NCBI RefSeq assembly: GCF_000308575.1
Contig: NZ_BAFZ01000004.1
Coordinates: 1-64,000, forward strand
Source of the DNA: Nocardia exalbida NBRC 100660
GTDB lineage: Bacteria; Actinomycetota; Actinomycetes; Mycobacteriales; Mycobacteriaceae
Length of the DNA stretch: 64,000 bases
Direction of reading: 5' to 3'
Shown here: piece by piece, positions 43,173 to 52,505 of the stretch
How positions within the stretch are numbered: position 1 is the first letter of the stretch
Layout of the letters: each line of letters begins with the position of its first letter
Made by a program: the position numbers and the translations under genes
Notes under the pieces: generated by a model
Told to the model about the DNA's origin: nothing
Databases searched by the model: none
What the model saw: only the letters and a program-made list of their open reading frames with translations

Positions 43173-46100
43173 GTGGCTCTGTACCGGAAGTACCGACCGG
43201 CAACGTTCGCTGAGGTGGTGGGTCAGGAGCACGTCACCGACCCGCTGAGTATCGCGCTCGACACGGGGCGGATCAGTCATGCCTATCTGTTCTCCGGTCC
43301 ACGCGGCTGCGGCAAGACGTCCTCCGCGCGCATTCTGGCCCGATCGCTGAACTGCGTGTCGGGCCCCACTTCGACGCCCTGCGGTACCTGCCCGTCCTGC
43401 GTAGCACTCGGGCCCGGCGGTACCGGCAACCTGGATGTCATCGAACTCGACGCCGCGAGCCACGGCGGCGTCGACGACACCAGGGAATTGCGGGACCGCG
43501 CCTTCTACGCGCCCGCCGAGTCCAGGTACCGGGTGTTCATCGTCGACGAGGCGCACATGGTGACCACCGCCGGATTCAACGCGCTGCTCAAGATCGTCGA
43601 GGAGCCGCCTGCCCACCTGATCTTCATCTTCGCGACCACCGAGCCGGACAAGGTGCTGCCCACCATCCGCTCGCGCACGCACCACTATCCGTTCCGGCTG
43701 CTGCCGCCCGCCACGATGCGCGGACTGCTCGGGCGGATCTGCGAGCAGGAGCACGTGCCGGTCGAAGAAGCGGTGTACCCCTTGGTGATTCGCGCGGGCG
43801 GCGGCTCGCCGCGCGACAGCCTGAGCGTGCTCGATCAATTGCTGGCCGGCGCGGGCCCCGAGGGCGTCACGTACGCCCGCGCGGTCTCGCTGCTCGGCGT
43901 CACCGACGTGGCGCTGATCGACGACGCGGTCGAGGCGCTGGCCGCCGACGACGGCGCCGCGTTGTTCGGCACCGTCGACCGGGTGATGGAGGCGGGCCAC
44001 GACCCGCGGCGATTCGCCGCCGACCTGCTCGACCGCTTCCGGGACCTGATCCTCATGCGGGCGGTGCCCGACGCCACCGAACGCGGCCTGGTCACCGGCC
44101 CGGGTGACGTGCTCGACCGGATGCGGGACCAAGCCGAGCGATTGGGTTCGGCCACCCTGACCCGTTACGCCCAACTGTTGCACGAGGGTCTCGGCGAGAT
44201 GCGCGGCGCGACGGCGCCGCGACTGCTGCTCGAAGTGGTCTGCGCGCGCATGTTGCTGCCGTCGGCGTCCGATGCGGAATCCGCCACGCTGCAACGCTTG
44301 GAACGGCTCGAGCGCGGTATGGCCGGGGGCTCCTTCGCCGCCGCGCCCGCCGCGTCTTCGGCGCCCGCGCCCGCCCAGCCCACGGCCGGGTCGCCGTCGG
44401 AGTCACCTCGTCGCCGGGGTGCCGAGGCGCTGGCCGCGATTCGTCGCGAGAACCGCGGGGGTGGTCGCTCGGAGGACGCTGCCGACGCCGGGGGAGCCAA
44501 TCCCACCGGCGGTTCGGCGCAAACCGAGGGGCCTGGCACCGGTGCCGGAACCGCTGATCGCCCACTGCCGATCGGTGGCGGGGGAAGTCCGTCTTCCGGT
44601 GCGGCAGGTTCCACTGTCGCCGCACCGGGCGGCGGGCATCGACCGACGCCCGCCGGTGGTGAGTCGTCCACGAATGCGCCGGCTCCGGGCACGGAAGGCG
44701 GCGCGGAGCCTGTTGCGCCGGTTGCCGAACCGGACGCGGTTGTGCCCGACAGCGGGTCGGCGGGAACGATGTCGGCGGGAGGGCCGAGTGCGACCGCCGC
44801 GCCGAGTACTTCGAAGGCCGGGACGGCGGGTGCGTCGGGGCCGAATCCTCAGGCGTCCGGCCCGGTTGGCAGCGCAGCGGGCGCCGGGGCGGTCCGCGTT
44901 CCTTCCGGACCGGCTGCCGTGCAGCGCGTTTCCGACGCCGTAGCGCAATCGGGACTTTCTCCGGTGCCGCAGCAGGCGGGTTCTCCGGCATCGGATGCGC
45001 AGGCGGCGTCGCCTACCGTCGATCCGGCCGTCGGGAACGCTCCCGGGGCCGACCCGACTGCCGCGCGGGGCTCCGTGCGCGAGCGCGGGGCCGCCGACGC
45101 GACTGCTGCGCGGGATTCTGCCGTGGGGCCTGATCGCGGGGCTGCGGGGCCGAGTTCTGGGCGCGAGGACGGGAGCGCGGGCCCGGATGCGGCGCGGAGT
45201 TCCGCTGTCGGGCGTGATCGCGGTGCCGTCGAGTCGTCCGCCGCGCCGAGTTCCGGGCGCGAGCAGGGGACCGCGGGCCCGGATGCCGTCCGGAGTTCCG
45301 CTGGCGGGCGTGATCCTGGGGCGGGGGACCCGAGTACGGCGCGGCGTTCTGCGGCCGGGCCCGATCGCGGTGCCGCCGACTCGCCCGGCGCGCAGGATTC
45401 CGCCCCCGATCAGGGCGATCCTGGGCGATCCGAGGCAGGGTCGTCCCACACGTCCGCGCAGGAGCCCGCCGGTCCTTCCTCGGCGCCGAGCGGTGATCTG
45501 CTGCGCGAGGTGGAAGCCGCTTGGGCGGATATCCGCGCGAAAGTGCGGGAGTTCGGCGCGGCCGTGCAGGCGATGCTCGCCGGTGCGTCGGTCGCCCGGG
45601 TGGAGGGCGAGGTCATCGTCTTCGCGCATCAGCACGCGCCGCTGGCCCAGCGTCTGTCCGATCCGCGGAACCTGGAAGCGGTGCGGTCGGCGGTGCGGGC
45701 GGTGCTCGGCCGCGACCACGAGGTGCGCTGGGAAGCGGGCGGCGCGGCGCCACGGCCCGCGGCGCCACGTGCCGGCGGTAGCGGGAACCGTGCTCGCGGA
45801 CAGGCGGCAGGCCAGCCGGGACGTGAATCCGGCAACGCGACAGGCCGCGCTCCGGATGCCGCCGCTCCGCCGAGGTTCTCCCGCCCCAGCCAGGCGCGCA
45901 ACGCGGGCGCCGAGAAGCCGGGTAACGCGGGTCGCGCCCGCGCGGGTGGCGCGAATCCGCGCCCGTTCCCCGCGGAGGACGACATACCGCCGCCCGACTA
46001 TCCCGACCTGCCGGACGATCCCGGCCCCGCGGACTATCCGCCGCCCTACGACGCCGAACCGAGCGGAAGCGACGCCGCGAGCAGCCGGAGCTGGAGCGGC

Positions 46101-46253
46101 GACGGCGCCGTTCCCGCCTCGACGCCGGAAGAGGAGCGGGAGATGATGGCCGCCGCGGCCGATCCGGTGGCCCCCGGCGACCGGCGCGACCCGGACGAGG
46201 TCGCCCTCGAATTGCTGAAGAGTGAGCTGGGTGCCACACGGCTGGATGGTTGA
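43173..46253 (+). CDS. dnaX: DNA polymerase III subunits gamma and tau
   Basis: A 1026-residue clamp-loader ATPase, far longer than the usual 550-650 residues. Walker A GPRGCGKTS is at 42-50, the zinc site is C61, C70, C73 and C76, DEAH is at 126-129, and FIFATTEPDKVLPTIRSR is the sensor segment. The tau-type domain near 770-850 (LLREVEAAWADIRAKVREFG, then the VIVFAHQHAPLAQRLSDPRN strand) is intact. Between them, about residues 380-760 are a low-complexity A/G/P/S/R/D linker with degenerate repeats (GPDA.RSS..GRD.GA) that accounts for most of the extra length. The start is GTG 43173. No programmed-frameshift signal of the E. coli type is visible. Confidence 0.95.
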   Translation: MALYRKYRPATFAEVVGQEHVTDPLSIALDTGRISHAYLFSGPRGCGKTSSARILARSLNCVSGPTSTPCGTCPSCVALGPGGTGNLDVIELDAASHGGVDDTRELRDRAFYAPAESRYRVFIVDEAHMVTTAGFNALLKIVEEPPAHLIFIFATTEPDKVLPTIRSRTHHYPFRLLPPATMRGLLGRICEQEHVPVEEAVYPLVIRAGGGSPRDSLSVLDQLLAGAGPEGVTYARAVSLLGVTDVALIDDAVEALAADDGAALFGTVDRVMEAGHDPRRFAADLLDRFRDLILMRAVPDATERGLVTGPGDVLDRMRDQAERLGSATLTRYAQLLHEGLGEMRGATAPRLLLEVVCARMLLPSASDAESATLQRLERLERGMAGGSFAAAPAASSAPAPAQPTAGSPSESPRRRGAEALAAIRRENRGGGRSEDAADAGGANPTGGSAQTEGPGTGAGTADRPLPIGGGGSPSSGAAGSTVAAPGGGHRPTPAGGESSTNAPAPGTEGGAEPVAPVAEPDAVVPDSGSAGTMSAGGPSATAAPSTSKAGTAGASGPNPQASGPVGSAAGAGAVRVPSGPAAVQRVSDAVAQSGLSPVPQQAGSPASDAQAASPTVDPAVGNAPGADPTAARGSVRERGAADATAARDSAVGPDRGAAGPSSGREDGSAGPDAARSSAVGRDRGAVESSAAPSSGREQGTAGPDAVRSSAGGRDPGAGDPSTARRSAAGPDRGAADSPGAQDSAPDQGDPGRSEAGSSHTSAQEPAGPSSAPSGDLLREVEAAWADIRAKVREFGAAVQAMLAGASVARVEGEVIVFAHQHAPLAQRLSDPRNLEAVRSAVRAVLGRDHEVRWEAGGAAPRPAAPRAGGSGNRARGQAAGQPGRESGNATGRAPDAAAPPRFSRPSQARNAGAEKPGNAGRARAGGANPRPFPAEDDIPPPDYPDLPDDPGPADYPPPYDAEPSGSDAASSRSWSGDGAVPASTPEEEREMMAAAADPVAPGDRRDPDEVALELLKSELGATRLDG

Positions 46254-46278
46254 CAACCACCGCTCTCACGACGTTAAG

Positions 46279-46308
46279 TTAACCGGAGTTCGCACTCCAC
46301 GGTAGTAT
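46279..46308 (+). promoter_or_regulatory. Candidate promoter for fadA
   Basis: A TTAACC-like -35 and a TAGTAT -10 with an 18-bp spacer, with a short inverted repeat (GGAGT/ACTCC) between. It would give a leader of about 460 nt that contains the whole tandem repeat. This is a consensus match only. Confidence 0.4.
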
Positions 46309-46491
46309 GTACGGGTAGCCGGGAGCTTCGGTACGCCGACGTTCTATGGTATGCCCAGGCGTACGTGCGACCGTGACGTGCGATCGCTCTTGCCTGCCTG
46401 GTTTTGTACAGCGTTAGGAACGGTCGGCCGCAAGGCCGGTCGGCGAGGTCAGCCGCAGCCACGCCGCACCCGCGGTGTCGCCGCAAACCAG

Positions 46492-46760
46492 CGCTCGGAC
46501 GGACGTATGTCCGGCCCGGCCGCACAGGAGCGCTCGGACGGACGAACGTTCCGGTCGACCGCACAGAAGCGCTCGGACGGACGTATGTCCCGCCCGGACG
46601 CACAGAAGCGCTCGGACGGACGCACGTTCCGGTCGACCGCACAGAAGCGCTCGGACGGACGAACGTTCCGGTCGACCGCACAGAAGCGCTCGGACGGACG
46701 AACGTCCGGCCGCCGCACAGAAGCGCTCGGACGGACGAACGTCCGGCCGCCGCACATTGA
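46492..46760. repeat. Seven tandem 37-39-bp repeats in the fadA leader
   Basis: Seven contiguous copies start at 46492, 46531, 46570, 46609, 46648, 46687 and 46724. Units begin CGCTCGGACGGACG and end GCACAGAAG. The first five are 39 bp, the sixth 37 bp and the last is partial. They differ only in the 8-16 bases in the middle (for example ..TATGTCCGGCC, ..AACGTTCCGGTCG or ..GTCCGGCCG variants). There are no stops in most frames. The array ends at the fadA ribosome site. No spacers and no flanking duplicated target indicate a mobile element. Confidence 0.92.
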
Positions 46761-46777
46761 GGAAGGAACACTCCGAT

Positions 46778-47992
46778 ATGACCACAGAGGCCTACATTTA
46801 CGAGGCCATCCGCACTCCGCGTGGCCGTGGCAAGAAGAACGGCTCGCTGCACTCGGTCAAGCCGATCGACCTGACTGTTGGTCTGATCCAGGAGCTGCGC
46901 GGCCGCTTCCCGAACCTCGACGAGGACCGGATCTCCGACCTGATCCTCGGCGTGGTCGCGCCGGTCGGCGACCAGGGTGCGGACATCGCCCGTACCGCGG
47001 TCACCGTGGCAGGCCTGCCCGACACCGTCGGCGGGTTCCAGCTCAACCGCTTCTGCGCGTCCGGCCTCGAGGCGGTCAACCTGGCGGCCCAGAAGGTCCG
47101 CTCCGGCTTCGACGACCTGGTTCTCGCCGGTGGCGTCGAGTCCATGTCGCGCGTGCCGATGGGCTCCGACGGTGGCGCCTGGGCGCTGGACCCGGCCACC
47201 AACTACGACACCTACTTCGTCCCGCAGGGCGTCTCCGCCGACCTGATCGCCACCATCGAGGGCTTCAGCCGCGACGATGTCGACGCCTACGCGGTGCGCT
47301 CGCAGGAGCTGGCCGCCAAGGCCACCACCGGCGGTTACTTCGCCAAGTCGATCGTCCCGGTCAAGGACCAGAACGGCATCGTCGTGCTGGACAAGGACGA
47401 GCACATGCGCCCCGGCACCACCGCCGAGGACCTGGCCAAGCTGCAGCCGTCCTTCGCCGTGATCGGTGAGATGGGTGGCTTCGACGCGGTGGCGCTGCAG
47501 AAGTACCACTTCGTCGAGAAGATCAACCACGTGCACCACGGCGGCAACAGCTCCGGCATCGTCGACGGCGCCGCGCTCGTGCTGATCGGTTCGGAAGAGG
47601 CGGGCAAGGCCTCCGGTCTGACCCCGCGTGCGCGCGTCGTCGCGACCGCCACCAGCGGCGCCGACTCCACCATCATGCTCACCGGTCCGACCCCGGCCGC
47701 CAAGAAGGTGCTGGCCAAGGCGGGCCTGACCCTCGACGACATCGACCTGGTCGAGATCAACGAGGCGTTCGCCTCCGTGGTGCTGAAGTTCCAGAAGGAT
47801 CTGAACATCCCCGACGAGAAGCTGAATGTCAACGGCGGTGCGATCGCGATGGGCCACCCGCTCGGCGCCACCGGCGCGATGATCACCGGCACCATGGTCG
47901 ACGAACTGGAGCGCCGCAACGGCCGCTACGCGCTGGTCACCCTGTGCATCGGTGGCGGCATGGGCGTGGCGACCATCATCGAGCGGGTCTGA
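46778..47992 (+). CDS. fadA: 3-ketoacyl-CoA thiolase (beta subunit of trifunctional enzyme)
   Basis: A 404-residue thiolase that cleaves 3-ketoacyl-CoA to acetyl-CoA and shortened acyl-CoA. Acid/base residues are intact: nucleophile C93 in NRFCASG, H360 in GHPLGATG and C390 in LCIGGGMG, with NEAFA between. It is like FadA/Rv0859 of M. tuberculosis, which pairs with FadB in an alpha2beta2 complex. ATG 46778 follows AGGAAGGA with about ten bases spacing, right after the tandem array. The gap to fadB is 115 bp with no terminator seen, and both have high-expression codon bias. Confidence 0.94.
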   Translation: MTTEAYIYEAIRTPRGRGKKNGSLHSVKPIDLTVGLIQELRGRFPNLDEDRISDLILGVVAPVGDQGADIARTAVTVAGLPDTVGGFQLNRFCASGLEAVNLAAQKVRSGFDDLVLAGGVESMSRVPMGSDGGAWALDPATNYDTYFVPQGVSADLIATIEGFSRDDVDAYAVRSQELAAKATTGGYFAKSIVPVKDQNGIVVLDKDEHMRPGTTAEDLAKLQPSFAVIGEMGGFDAVALQKYHFVEKINHVHHGGNSSGIVDGAALVLIGSEEAGKASGLTPRARVVATATSGADSTIMLTGPTPAAKKVLAKAGLTLDDIDLVEINEAFASVVLKFQKDLNIPDEKLNVNGGAIAMGHPLGATGAMITGTMVDELERRNGRYALVTLCIGGGMGVATIIERV

Positions 47993-48107
47993 GCCCCAAC
48001 CGACAGCTGAAGATTTGCGGCGGCGTGAGCGTCAGGCCCGGAGGCGGCAGCCTGCGTAACCACGTAGGGCCGCGAACGCCGCTAATTCACCTAGGAGACA
48101 CAGAGCT

Positions 48108-50258
48108 GTGAGCGAAACCAACATGATCGGTTGGGAGCAGGATTCGGACGGCATCGTCGTACTGACGATGGACGACCCGAACCAGGGCGCCAACACCATG
48201 AACGAGCTGTACAAGAAGTCGATGACCGCCACCGTCGACCGGCTCGAGGCGGAGAAGGACAACATCACCGGTGTCGTCCTGACCTCCGCGAAGAAGACCT
48301 TCTTCGCCGGCGGCGACCTGAAGAACATGATGAAGGTCGGCCCGGACGACGCCCAGGCGCTGATGGAGGAGCTCGGCGAGATCAAGAGCGCCCTGCGTCG
48401 CCTGGAGCAGCTGGGCAAGCCGGTCGTCGCCGCCATCAACGGCGCGGCGCTGGGCGGCGGTCTGGAGATCGCGCTGGCCACCCACCACCGCATCGCGGCG
48501 GACGTGCCGGGTTCGCAGATCGGTCTGCCGGAGGCCACCCTCGGCCTGCTGCCCGCGGGCGGCGGCATCATCCGCACCGTGCGCATGCTCGGCCTGCAGA
48601 ACGCCCTGATGCAGGTGCTGCTGCAGGGCCAGCGCAACAAGCCGGCCAAGGCCAAGGAGATCGGCCTGGTCGACGAGCTGGTCGGCTCGATCGAGGAGCT
48701 GGTCCCCGCCGCCAAGGCGTGGATCAAGGCCAACCCCGACGCCGGCGTGCAGCCCTGGGACAAGAAGGGCTTCAAGATCCCCGGCGGCACCCCGTCCTCG
48801 CCCGCGTTCGCGGCGAACCTGCCCGCCTTCCCGGCGAACCTGCGCAAGCAGATCAAGGGCGCGAACATGCCCGCGCCGCGCGCCATCATGTCGGCCGCGG
48901 TCGAGGGCTCGCAGGTCGACATCGACAACGCGTCGCTGATCGAGTCCCGCTACTTCGTGCACCTGCTCACCGGCCCGGTCGCGAAGAACATGATCCAGGC
49001 GTTCTTCTTCGACCTGCAGACGATCAACAACGGCGGTTCGCGTCCGAAGGACGTGCCGAAGAAGGAGATCAAGAAGGTCGGCGTGCTCGGCGCGGGCATG
49101 ATGGGCGCGGGCATCGCGTACGTCTCCGCCAAGGCGGGCTACGAGGTCGTGCTGAAGGACGTCTCGATCGAGGCGGCCGAGCGCGGCAAGAACTACTCCG
49201 AGAAGATCGAGGCCAAGGCTCTCTCCCGGGGCAAGACCACCGAGGAGAAGTCCAAGGCGCTGCTGGACCGGATCAAGCCGAGCGCGGACGCGGCCGACTT
49301 CGCGGGCGTCGACTTCGTCATCGAGGCCGTCTTCGAGAACACCGAGCTCAAGCACAAGGTGTTCCAGGAGATCGAGGACGTCGTCACCCCCGACGCGCTG
49401 CTCGGCTCGAACACCTCCACCCTGCCGATCACCGGTCTGGCGACCGGCGTGAAGCGCCAGGAGGACTTCATCGGCATCCACTTCTTCTCGCCGGTCGACA
49501 AGATGCCCCTGGTCGAGATCATCAAGGGTGAGAAGACCTCGGACGAGGCGCTGGCCCGGGTGTTCGACTACACCCTCGCGATCAAGAAGACCCCGATCGT
49601 CGTCAACGACAGCCGTGGCTTCTTCACCTCGCGCGTGATCGGCACCTTCGTCAACGAGGCGATCGCCATGCTCAATGAGGGCATCGAGCCCGCCACCATC
49701 GAGCAGGCCGGTCTGCAGGCGGGCTACCCGGCCGCGCCGCTGCAGCTGTCGGACGAGCTGAACATGAAGCTCATGCAGAAGATCGCCAAGGAGACCCTGG
49801 AAGCCGCGCAAGCGGGCGACACCACCCTGGGCGTCAAGCGGCACCCGGCGCAGGATGTCATCGACTACATGGTGTCCGAGGGTCGTCCGGGTCGCCTGGA
49901 GAAGGCCGGCTTCTACGAGTACGACGAGAACGGCAAGCGCACCGGTCTGTGGGCCGGCCTGCGCGAGCACTTCAAGACCTCGGCGGACTTCGGTGTCCCG
50001 CTGCAGGATCTGATCGACCGCATGCTGTTCGCGGAGGCGATCGAGACCCAGAAGTGCTTCGACGAGGGCGTGCTCACCTCCACCGCCGACGCCAACATCG
50101 GCTCGATCTTCGGCATCGGCTTCCCGGCCTGGACCGGTGGTGTGCACCAGTTCATCGTCGGTTACCCGGGTGGCCAGGAGGCCTTCGTGGAACGCGCCGA
50201 CTACCTCGCCAAGAACTACGGCGAGCGCTTCGAGGTCCCGGCCTCGCTGCGTAAGTAG
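48108..50258 (+). CDS. fadB: Enoyl-CoA hydratase/3-hydroxyacyl-CoA dehydrogenase (alpha subunit)
   Basis: A 716-residue bifunctional enzyme. The N-terminal crotonase domain has GVVLTSAKKTFFAGGDLKN (oxyanion region) and GLPEATLGLLPAGGG (catalytic Glu). The NAD-binding motif VGVLGAGMMGAGIAYVSAK starts the dehydrogenase domain near 325, with GIHFFSPVDKMPLVEI and the NDSRGFFTSRV substrate segment later. It is the counterpart of Rv0860. GTG 48108. It ends just before a strong terminator, so the fadA-fadB operon probably ends here. Confidence 0.95.
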   Translation: MSETNMIGWEQDSDGIVVLTMDDPNQGANTMNELYKKSMTATVDRLEAEKDNITGVVLTSAKKTFFAGGDLKNMMKVGPDDAQALMEELGEIKSALRRLEQLGKPVVAAINGAALGGGLEIALATHHRIAADVPGSQIGLPEATLGLLPAGGGIIRTVRMLGLQNALMQVLLQGQRNKPAKAKEIGLVDELVGSIEELVPAAKAWIKANPDAGVQPWDKKGFKIPGGTPSSPAFAANLPAFPANLRKQIKGANMPAPRAIMSAAVEGSQVDIDNASLIESRYFVHLLTGPVAKNMIQAFFFDLQTINNGGSRPKDVPKKEIKKVGVLGAGMMGAGIAYVSAKAGYEVVLKDVSIEAAERGKNYSEKIEAKALSRGKTTEEKSKALLDRIKPSADAADFAGVDFVIEAVFENTELKHKVFQEIEDVVTPDALLGSNTSTLPITGLATGVKRQEDFIGIHFFSPVDKMPLVEIIKGEKTSDEALARVFDYTLAIKKTPIVVNDSRGFFTSRVIGTFVNEAIAMLNEGIEPATIEQAGLQAGYPAAPLQLSDELNMKLMQKIAKETLEAAQAGDTTLGVKRHPAQDVIDYMVSEGRPGRLEKAGFYEYDENGKRTGLWAGLREHFKTSADFGVPLQDLIDRMLFAEAIETQKCFDEGVLTSTADANIGSIFGIGFPAWTGGVHQFIVGYPGGQEAFVERADYLAKNYGERFEVPASLRK

Positions 50259-50280
50259 TCTCGCGCCTGACGCAACGGCG

Positions 50281-50313
50281 AAGCCCGTCACCGCTTTTCG
50301 CGGTGGCGGGCTT
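50281..50313 (+). terminator. Terminator after fadB
   Basis: Arms AAGCCCG..CACCGC and GCGGTG..CGGGCTT around a TTTTC loop, ending in CTTCC. It lies 22 bp after the stop and probably ends the fadAB operon. Confidence 0.8.
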
Positions 50314-50370
50314 CCGTCGCTTCCCAGCCCGTGCACGTTCGCGTCCTTCCGGCCGGATAGGTTGGCAGCC

Positions 50371-51468
50371 GTGCCGAGACGTAGTTGCCATGTTCTGATC
50401 GCCGGTTGTGCCCTCGTCCTCGCATCGGCGCCGGTGGCGGGCGCCGATTCCGCGCCCGTGCCCTCGGTGCGCTTGCTGGGCGAGCAGGTGATCGCTTCGG
50501 GCCTGGACTTCGAGGGCACCACCGTGGGCGGCCTGTCCGGTATCGATTACTCGGCACGCACGGGTGAATTCGTGCTGATCAGCGACGATCGGTCGAGCAA
50601 GAACCCCGCGCGGTACTACACCGCGCGCATCGAGGTCGGCGAGCGCGGCGTCGGACCGGTGACGATCACCGGCACCCGGCCGCTGCTGACCGCGACGGGT
50701 GCTGCCTACCCGCCGATGTCGGTGGACCCGGAGGAGATCCGGGTCGATCCGTGGACCGGCGACTACTACTGGACGCAAGAAGGCGAACGCGACGGCGACC
50801 TACTGGCCGACCCATCGGTGCGGATCGCGCACCAGGACGGCTCCTATGCCGGTGAGCTGCCGATTCCGGAGAACGAACGGATGCGTCCCGGTTCCGGGCC
50901 GAGGCAGAACCAGGCGCTGGAGGCAGCGACCTTCCTCGCCTCCGGCGCATTGTTCGCGACCGCGACGGAAGGGCCGCTGCTGCCGGACGGACCGCCGCCG
51001 ACCACGACCAGTGGGGCACTGGCGCGCATCACCGTCCAGGCTCGATCCGGACCGCTACTCGCCCAGTACGCGTATCCGATGGAGCCCGTCTTCGCCGAGT
51101 CGCGGCCCGAACCCGGCCGCGGCGGCACCGGGATCGCGTCCATCCTCGCCGCCGATCCGCTCGACCCCACGAAACTTCTTGTGCTGGAACGGTCTTTCTC
51201 CCCGGGGACGGCCAACAAGATCCGCGTCTACGAGGCCGACCTGAGCGGCGCGACCGACATCCTCGATGCACCGCTCGGCGCCGCACGCCCGGCGGCCAAG
51301 CGGCTGCTGGTGGACCTCGACGACGTCGGACTCGCCGCCGTCGACAACGTGGAGGGTATGACGTGGGGTCCCCGGCTGCCTTCCGGCGAACGAACCCTGG
51401 TCCTGGTCAGCGACGACAATTTCGACAGCCGCCAGATCACCCGGATCGTCGTCCTCGCCGTCGCCTAG
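50371..51468 (+). CDS. Exported phytase-like/esterase-like protein
   Basis: A 365-residue secreted protein. Signal peptide SCHVLIAGCALVLASAPVAG is followed by a beta-propeller type esterase-like-activity-of-phytase domain (PF13449): GGLSGIDYSARTGEFVLISD, VDPEEIRVDPWTGDYYWTQE, NQALEAATFL and VDNVEGMTWG. The family is poorly characterised. GTG 50371 gives the basic N-region. Its stop overlaps the convergent MarR stop by 4 bp. Confidence 0.8.
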   Translation: MPRRSCHVLIAGCALVLASAPVAGADSAPVPSVRLLGEQVIASGLDFEGTTVGGLSGIDYSARTGEFVLISDDRSSKNPARYYTARIEVGERGVGPVTITGTRPLLTATGAAYPPMSVDPEEIRVDPWTGDYYWTQEGERDGDLLADPSVRIAHQDGSYAGELPIPENERMRPGSGPRQNQALEAATFLASGALFATATEGPLLPDGPPPTTTSGALARITVQARSGPLLAQYAYPMEPVFAESRPEPGRGGTGIASILAADPLDPTKLLVLERSFSPGTANKIRVYEADLSGATDILDAPLGAARPAAKRLLVDLDDVGLAAVDNVEGMTWGPRLPSGERTLVLVSDDNFDSRQITRIVVLAVA

Positions 51469-51935
51469 TCCGCGGGACGCAACTCCTCGGCGGCGGCCTG
51501 GTACGCGGCGGCGGCCCTCGCGAAGTAGTCGAACAGCACTTCGCGCTGTTCGGGTGAATAGCCGCCGATGATCTCGCCGATGCGCCGCCGCGCCGGGGCG
51601 AGGACCTCGTCCAGATCAGCGGGTTTGCCGACCAGTTCGACGATCACCTTGCGCCGGTCGCCCGGGACCGGCGCGCGGCGGACGTAGCCCGCCTCCTCCA
51701 GCCGGTCGATCAGCCGGGTGGTCGGGCCGGTGGTCAGGCCGCTGCGAGCGCCGAGTTCGCCCGGCGTCATCGGTCCGGCCAGTCCCAGGATGTTGAGCGC
51801 GTAGAGGTCGGTGGCGCCCAGATCGACCGCCCGCGCCCCGGCTTGGCCGTGCAGCATCACCGCGCTCAGATAGCGCCGGTAGACCTCATGGGCGTCCGGT
51901 CGAAGGCCGTGCGGCGCGGCCTCGGGTGTTGACAC
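51465..51935 (-). CDS. MarR-family transcriptional regulator
   Basis: A 156-residue MarR protein with LGATDLYALNILGLAGPMTP, then the helix-turn-helix GELGARSGLTTGPTTRLIDR and the wing VRRAPVPGDRRKVIVEL. The GTG start lies 94 bp before the divergent NTF2-like gene, with several CTTCTT/AAGAAG palindromes between. It probably represses itself and that gene. The effector is unknown. Confidence 0.85.
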   Translation of the reverse strand: MSTPEAAPHGLRPDAHEVYRRYLSAVMLHGQAGARAVDLGATDLYALNILGLAGPMTPGELGARSGLTTGPTTRLIDRLEEAGYVRRAPVPGDRRKVIVELVGKPADLDEVLAPARRRIGEIIGGYSPEQREVLFDYFARAAAAYQAAAEELRPAD

Positions 51936-51975
51936 GAGATCCCTCCATCCATTAATTTCTTCTTACACGAAGAGA

Positions 51976-51989
51976 CTTCTTATAAGAAG
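51976..51989. promoter_or_regulatory. Candidate MarR operator cluster
   Basis: A perfect 14-bp palindrome, CTTCTTATAAGAAG, lies between the divergent MarR and NTF2-like genes. Additional half-sites CTTCTTACACGAAG and CTCACAAGAAG flank it. The AT-rich island stands out from the GC-rich surroundings. Confidence 0.8.
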
Positions 51990-52029
51990 AAAGCTCTCAC
52001 AAGAAGTAATCTACCATGGAGGCACCATC

Positions 52030-52482
52030 ATGAGTGGCGACGAGAACACCGACCGGCGCGGCATCCTGGCCGTTCTCGCCGAGCTGACAGACGCCTGGGG
52101 GCGGGGAGATGCCGACGCCTACGGCGAGGTCTTCACCGAGGACGCCACCTACACCAGTTACCTCGGCACCCATTACCGTGGCCGCGCAGACATCGTGGCT
52201 TCGCACCGAGCCTTGTTCGCGGGCGTCCTGAAGGGCACCCGGCTGGCCGATGCGGTGCTGGACATTCGCCACTACGGTCCGGACGTCGCCGTGGTCACCA
52301 GCCGTGGCGACACCTACAAGGGATCGCCGAAGCAGGAGCCGGCGAAGGTCCAGACCTACACCGTGGTCCGCAGGGACGGCCGATGGCGCATCGCCGCTTT
52401 TCAGAACACCAAACGCAGGAAGCTCATGGAGCGCATGACCTTCTGGATCACTCCAGCGACACGTCCCGCCGAGCAGCGCTGA
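52030..52482 (+). CDS. SgcJ/EcaC-type NTF2-like protein
   Basis: A 150-residue NTF2-fold protein: ILAVLAELTDAWGRGDADAY, EVFTEDATYTSYLGTHYRGR, HRALFAGVLKGTRL and VVTSRGDTYKG. Members include oxidoreductase-like and isomerase-like proteins of natural-product pathways. Substrate unknown. Strong GGAGG about eight bases before ATG 52030. It is divergent from MarR and the likely regulated gene. A decayed copy of its middle part lies just downstream. Confidence 0.82.
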   Translation: MSGDENTDRRGILAVLAELTDAWGRGDADAYGEVFTEDATYTSYLGTHYRGRADIVASHRALFAGVLKGTRLADAVLDIRHYGPDVAVVTSRGDTYKGSPKQEPAKVQTYTVVRRDGRWRIAAFQNTKRRKLMERMTFWITPATRPAEQR

Positions 52483-52505
52483 CCGATCCACGGCGGATAG
52501 CTCAT

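Noticed and set aside
43173..46253. Programmed frameshift producing gamma from dnaX
   Set aside because: No A-rich slippery sequence with a downstream stem-loop of the E. coli type was seen.
46492..46760. CRISPR array
   Set aside because: The units are contiguous and similar throughout, with no unique spacers and no cas genes nearby.
46351..46777. The tandem repeat as coding sequence or as an N-terminal extension of fadA
   Set aside because: All frames are open because the unit lacks stops, so openness is not evidence. fadA has a good ribosome site directly before its conserved N-terminus.
48087..50522. 811-codon minus-strand frame across fadB
   Set aside because: Antisense shadow of fadB. 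The composition is Leu/Asp/Val/Arg-rich with no motifs, and fadB is unambiguous.
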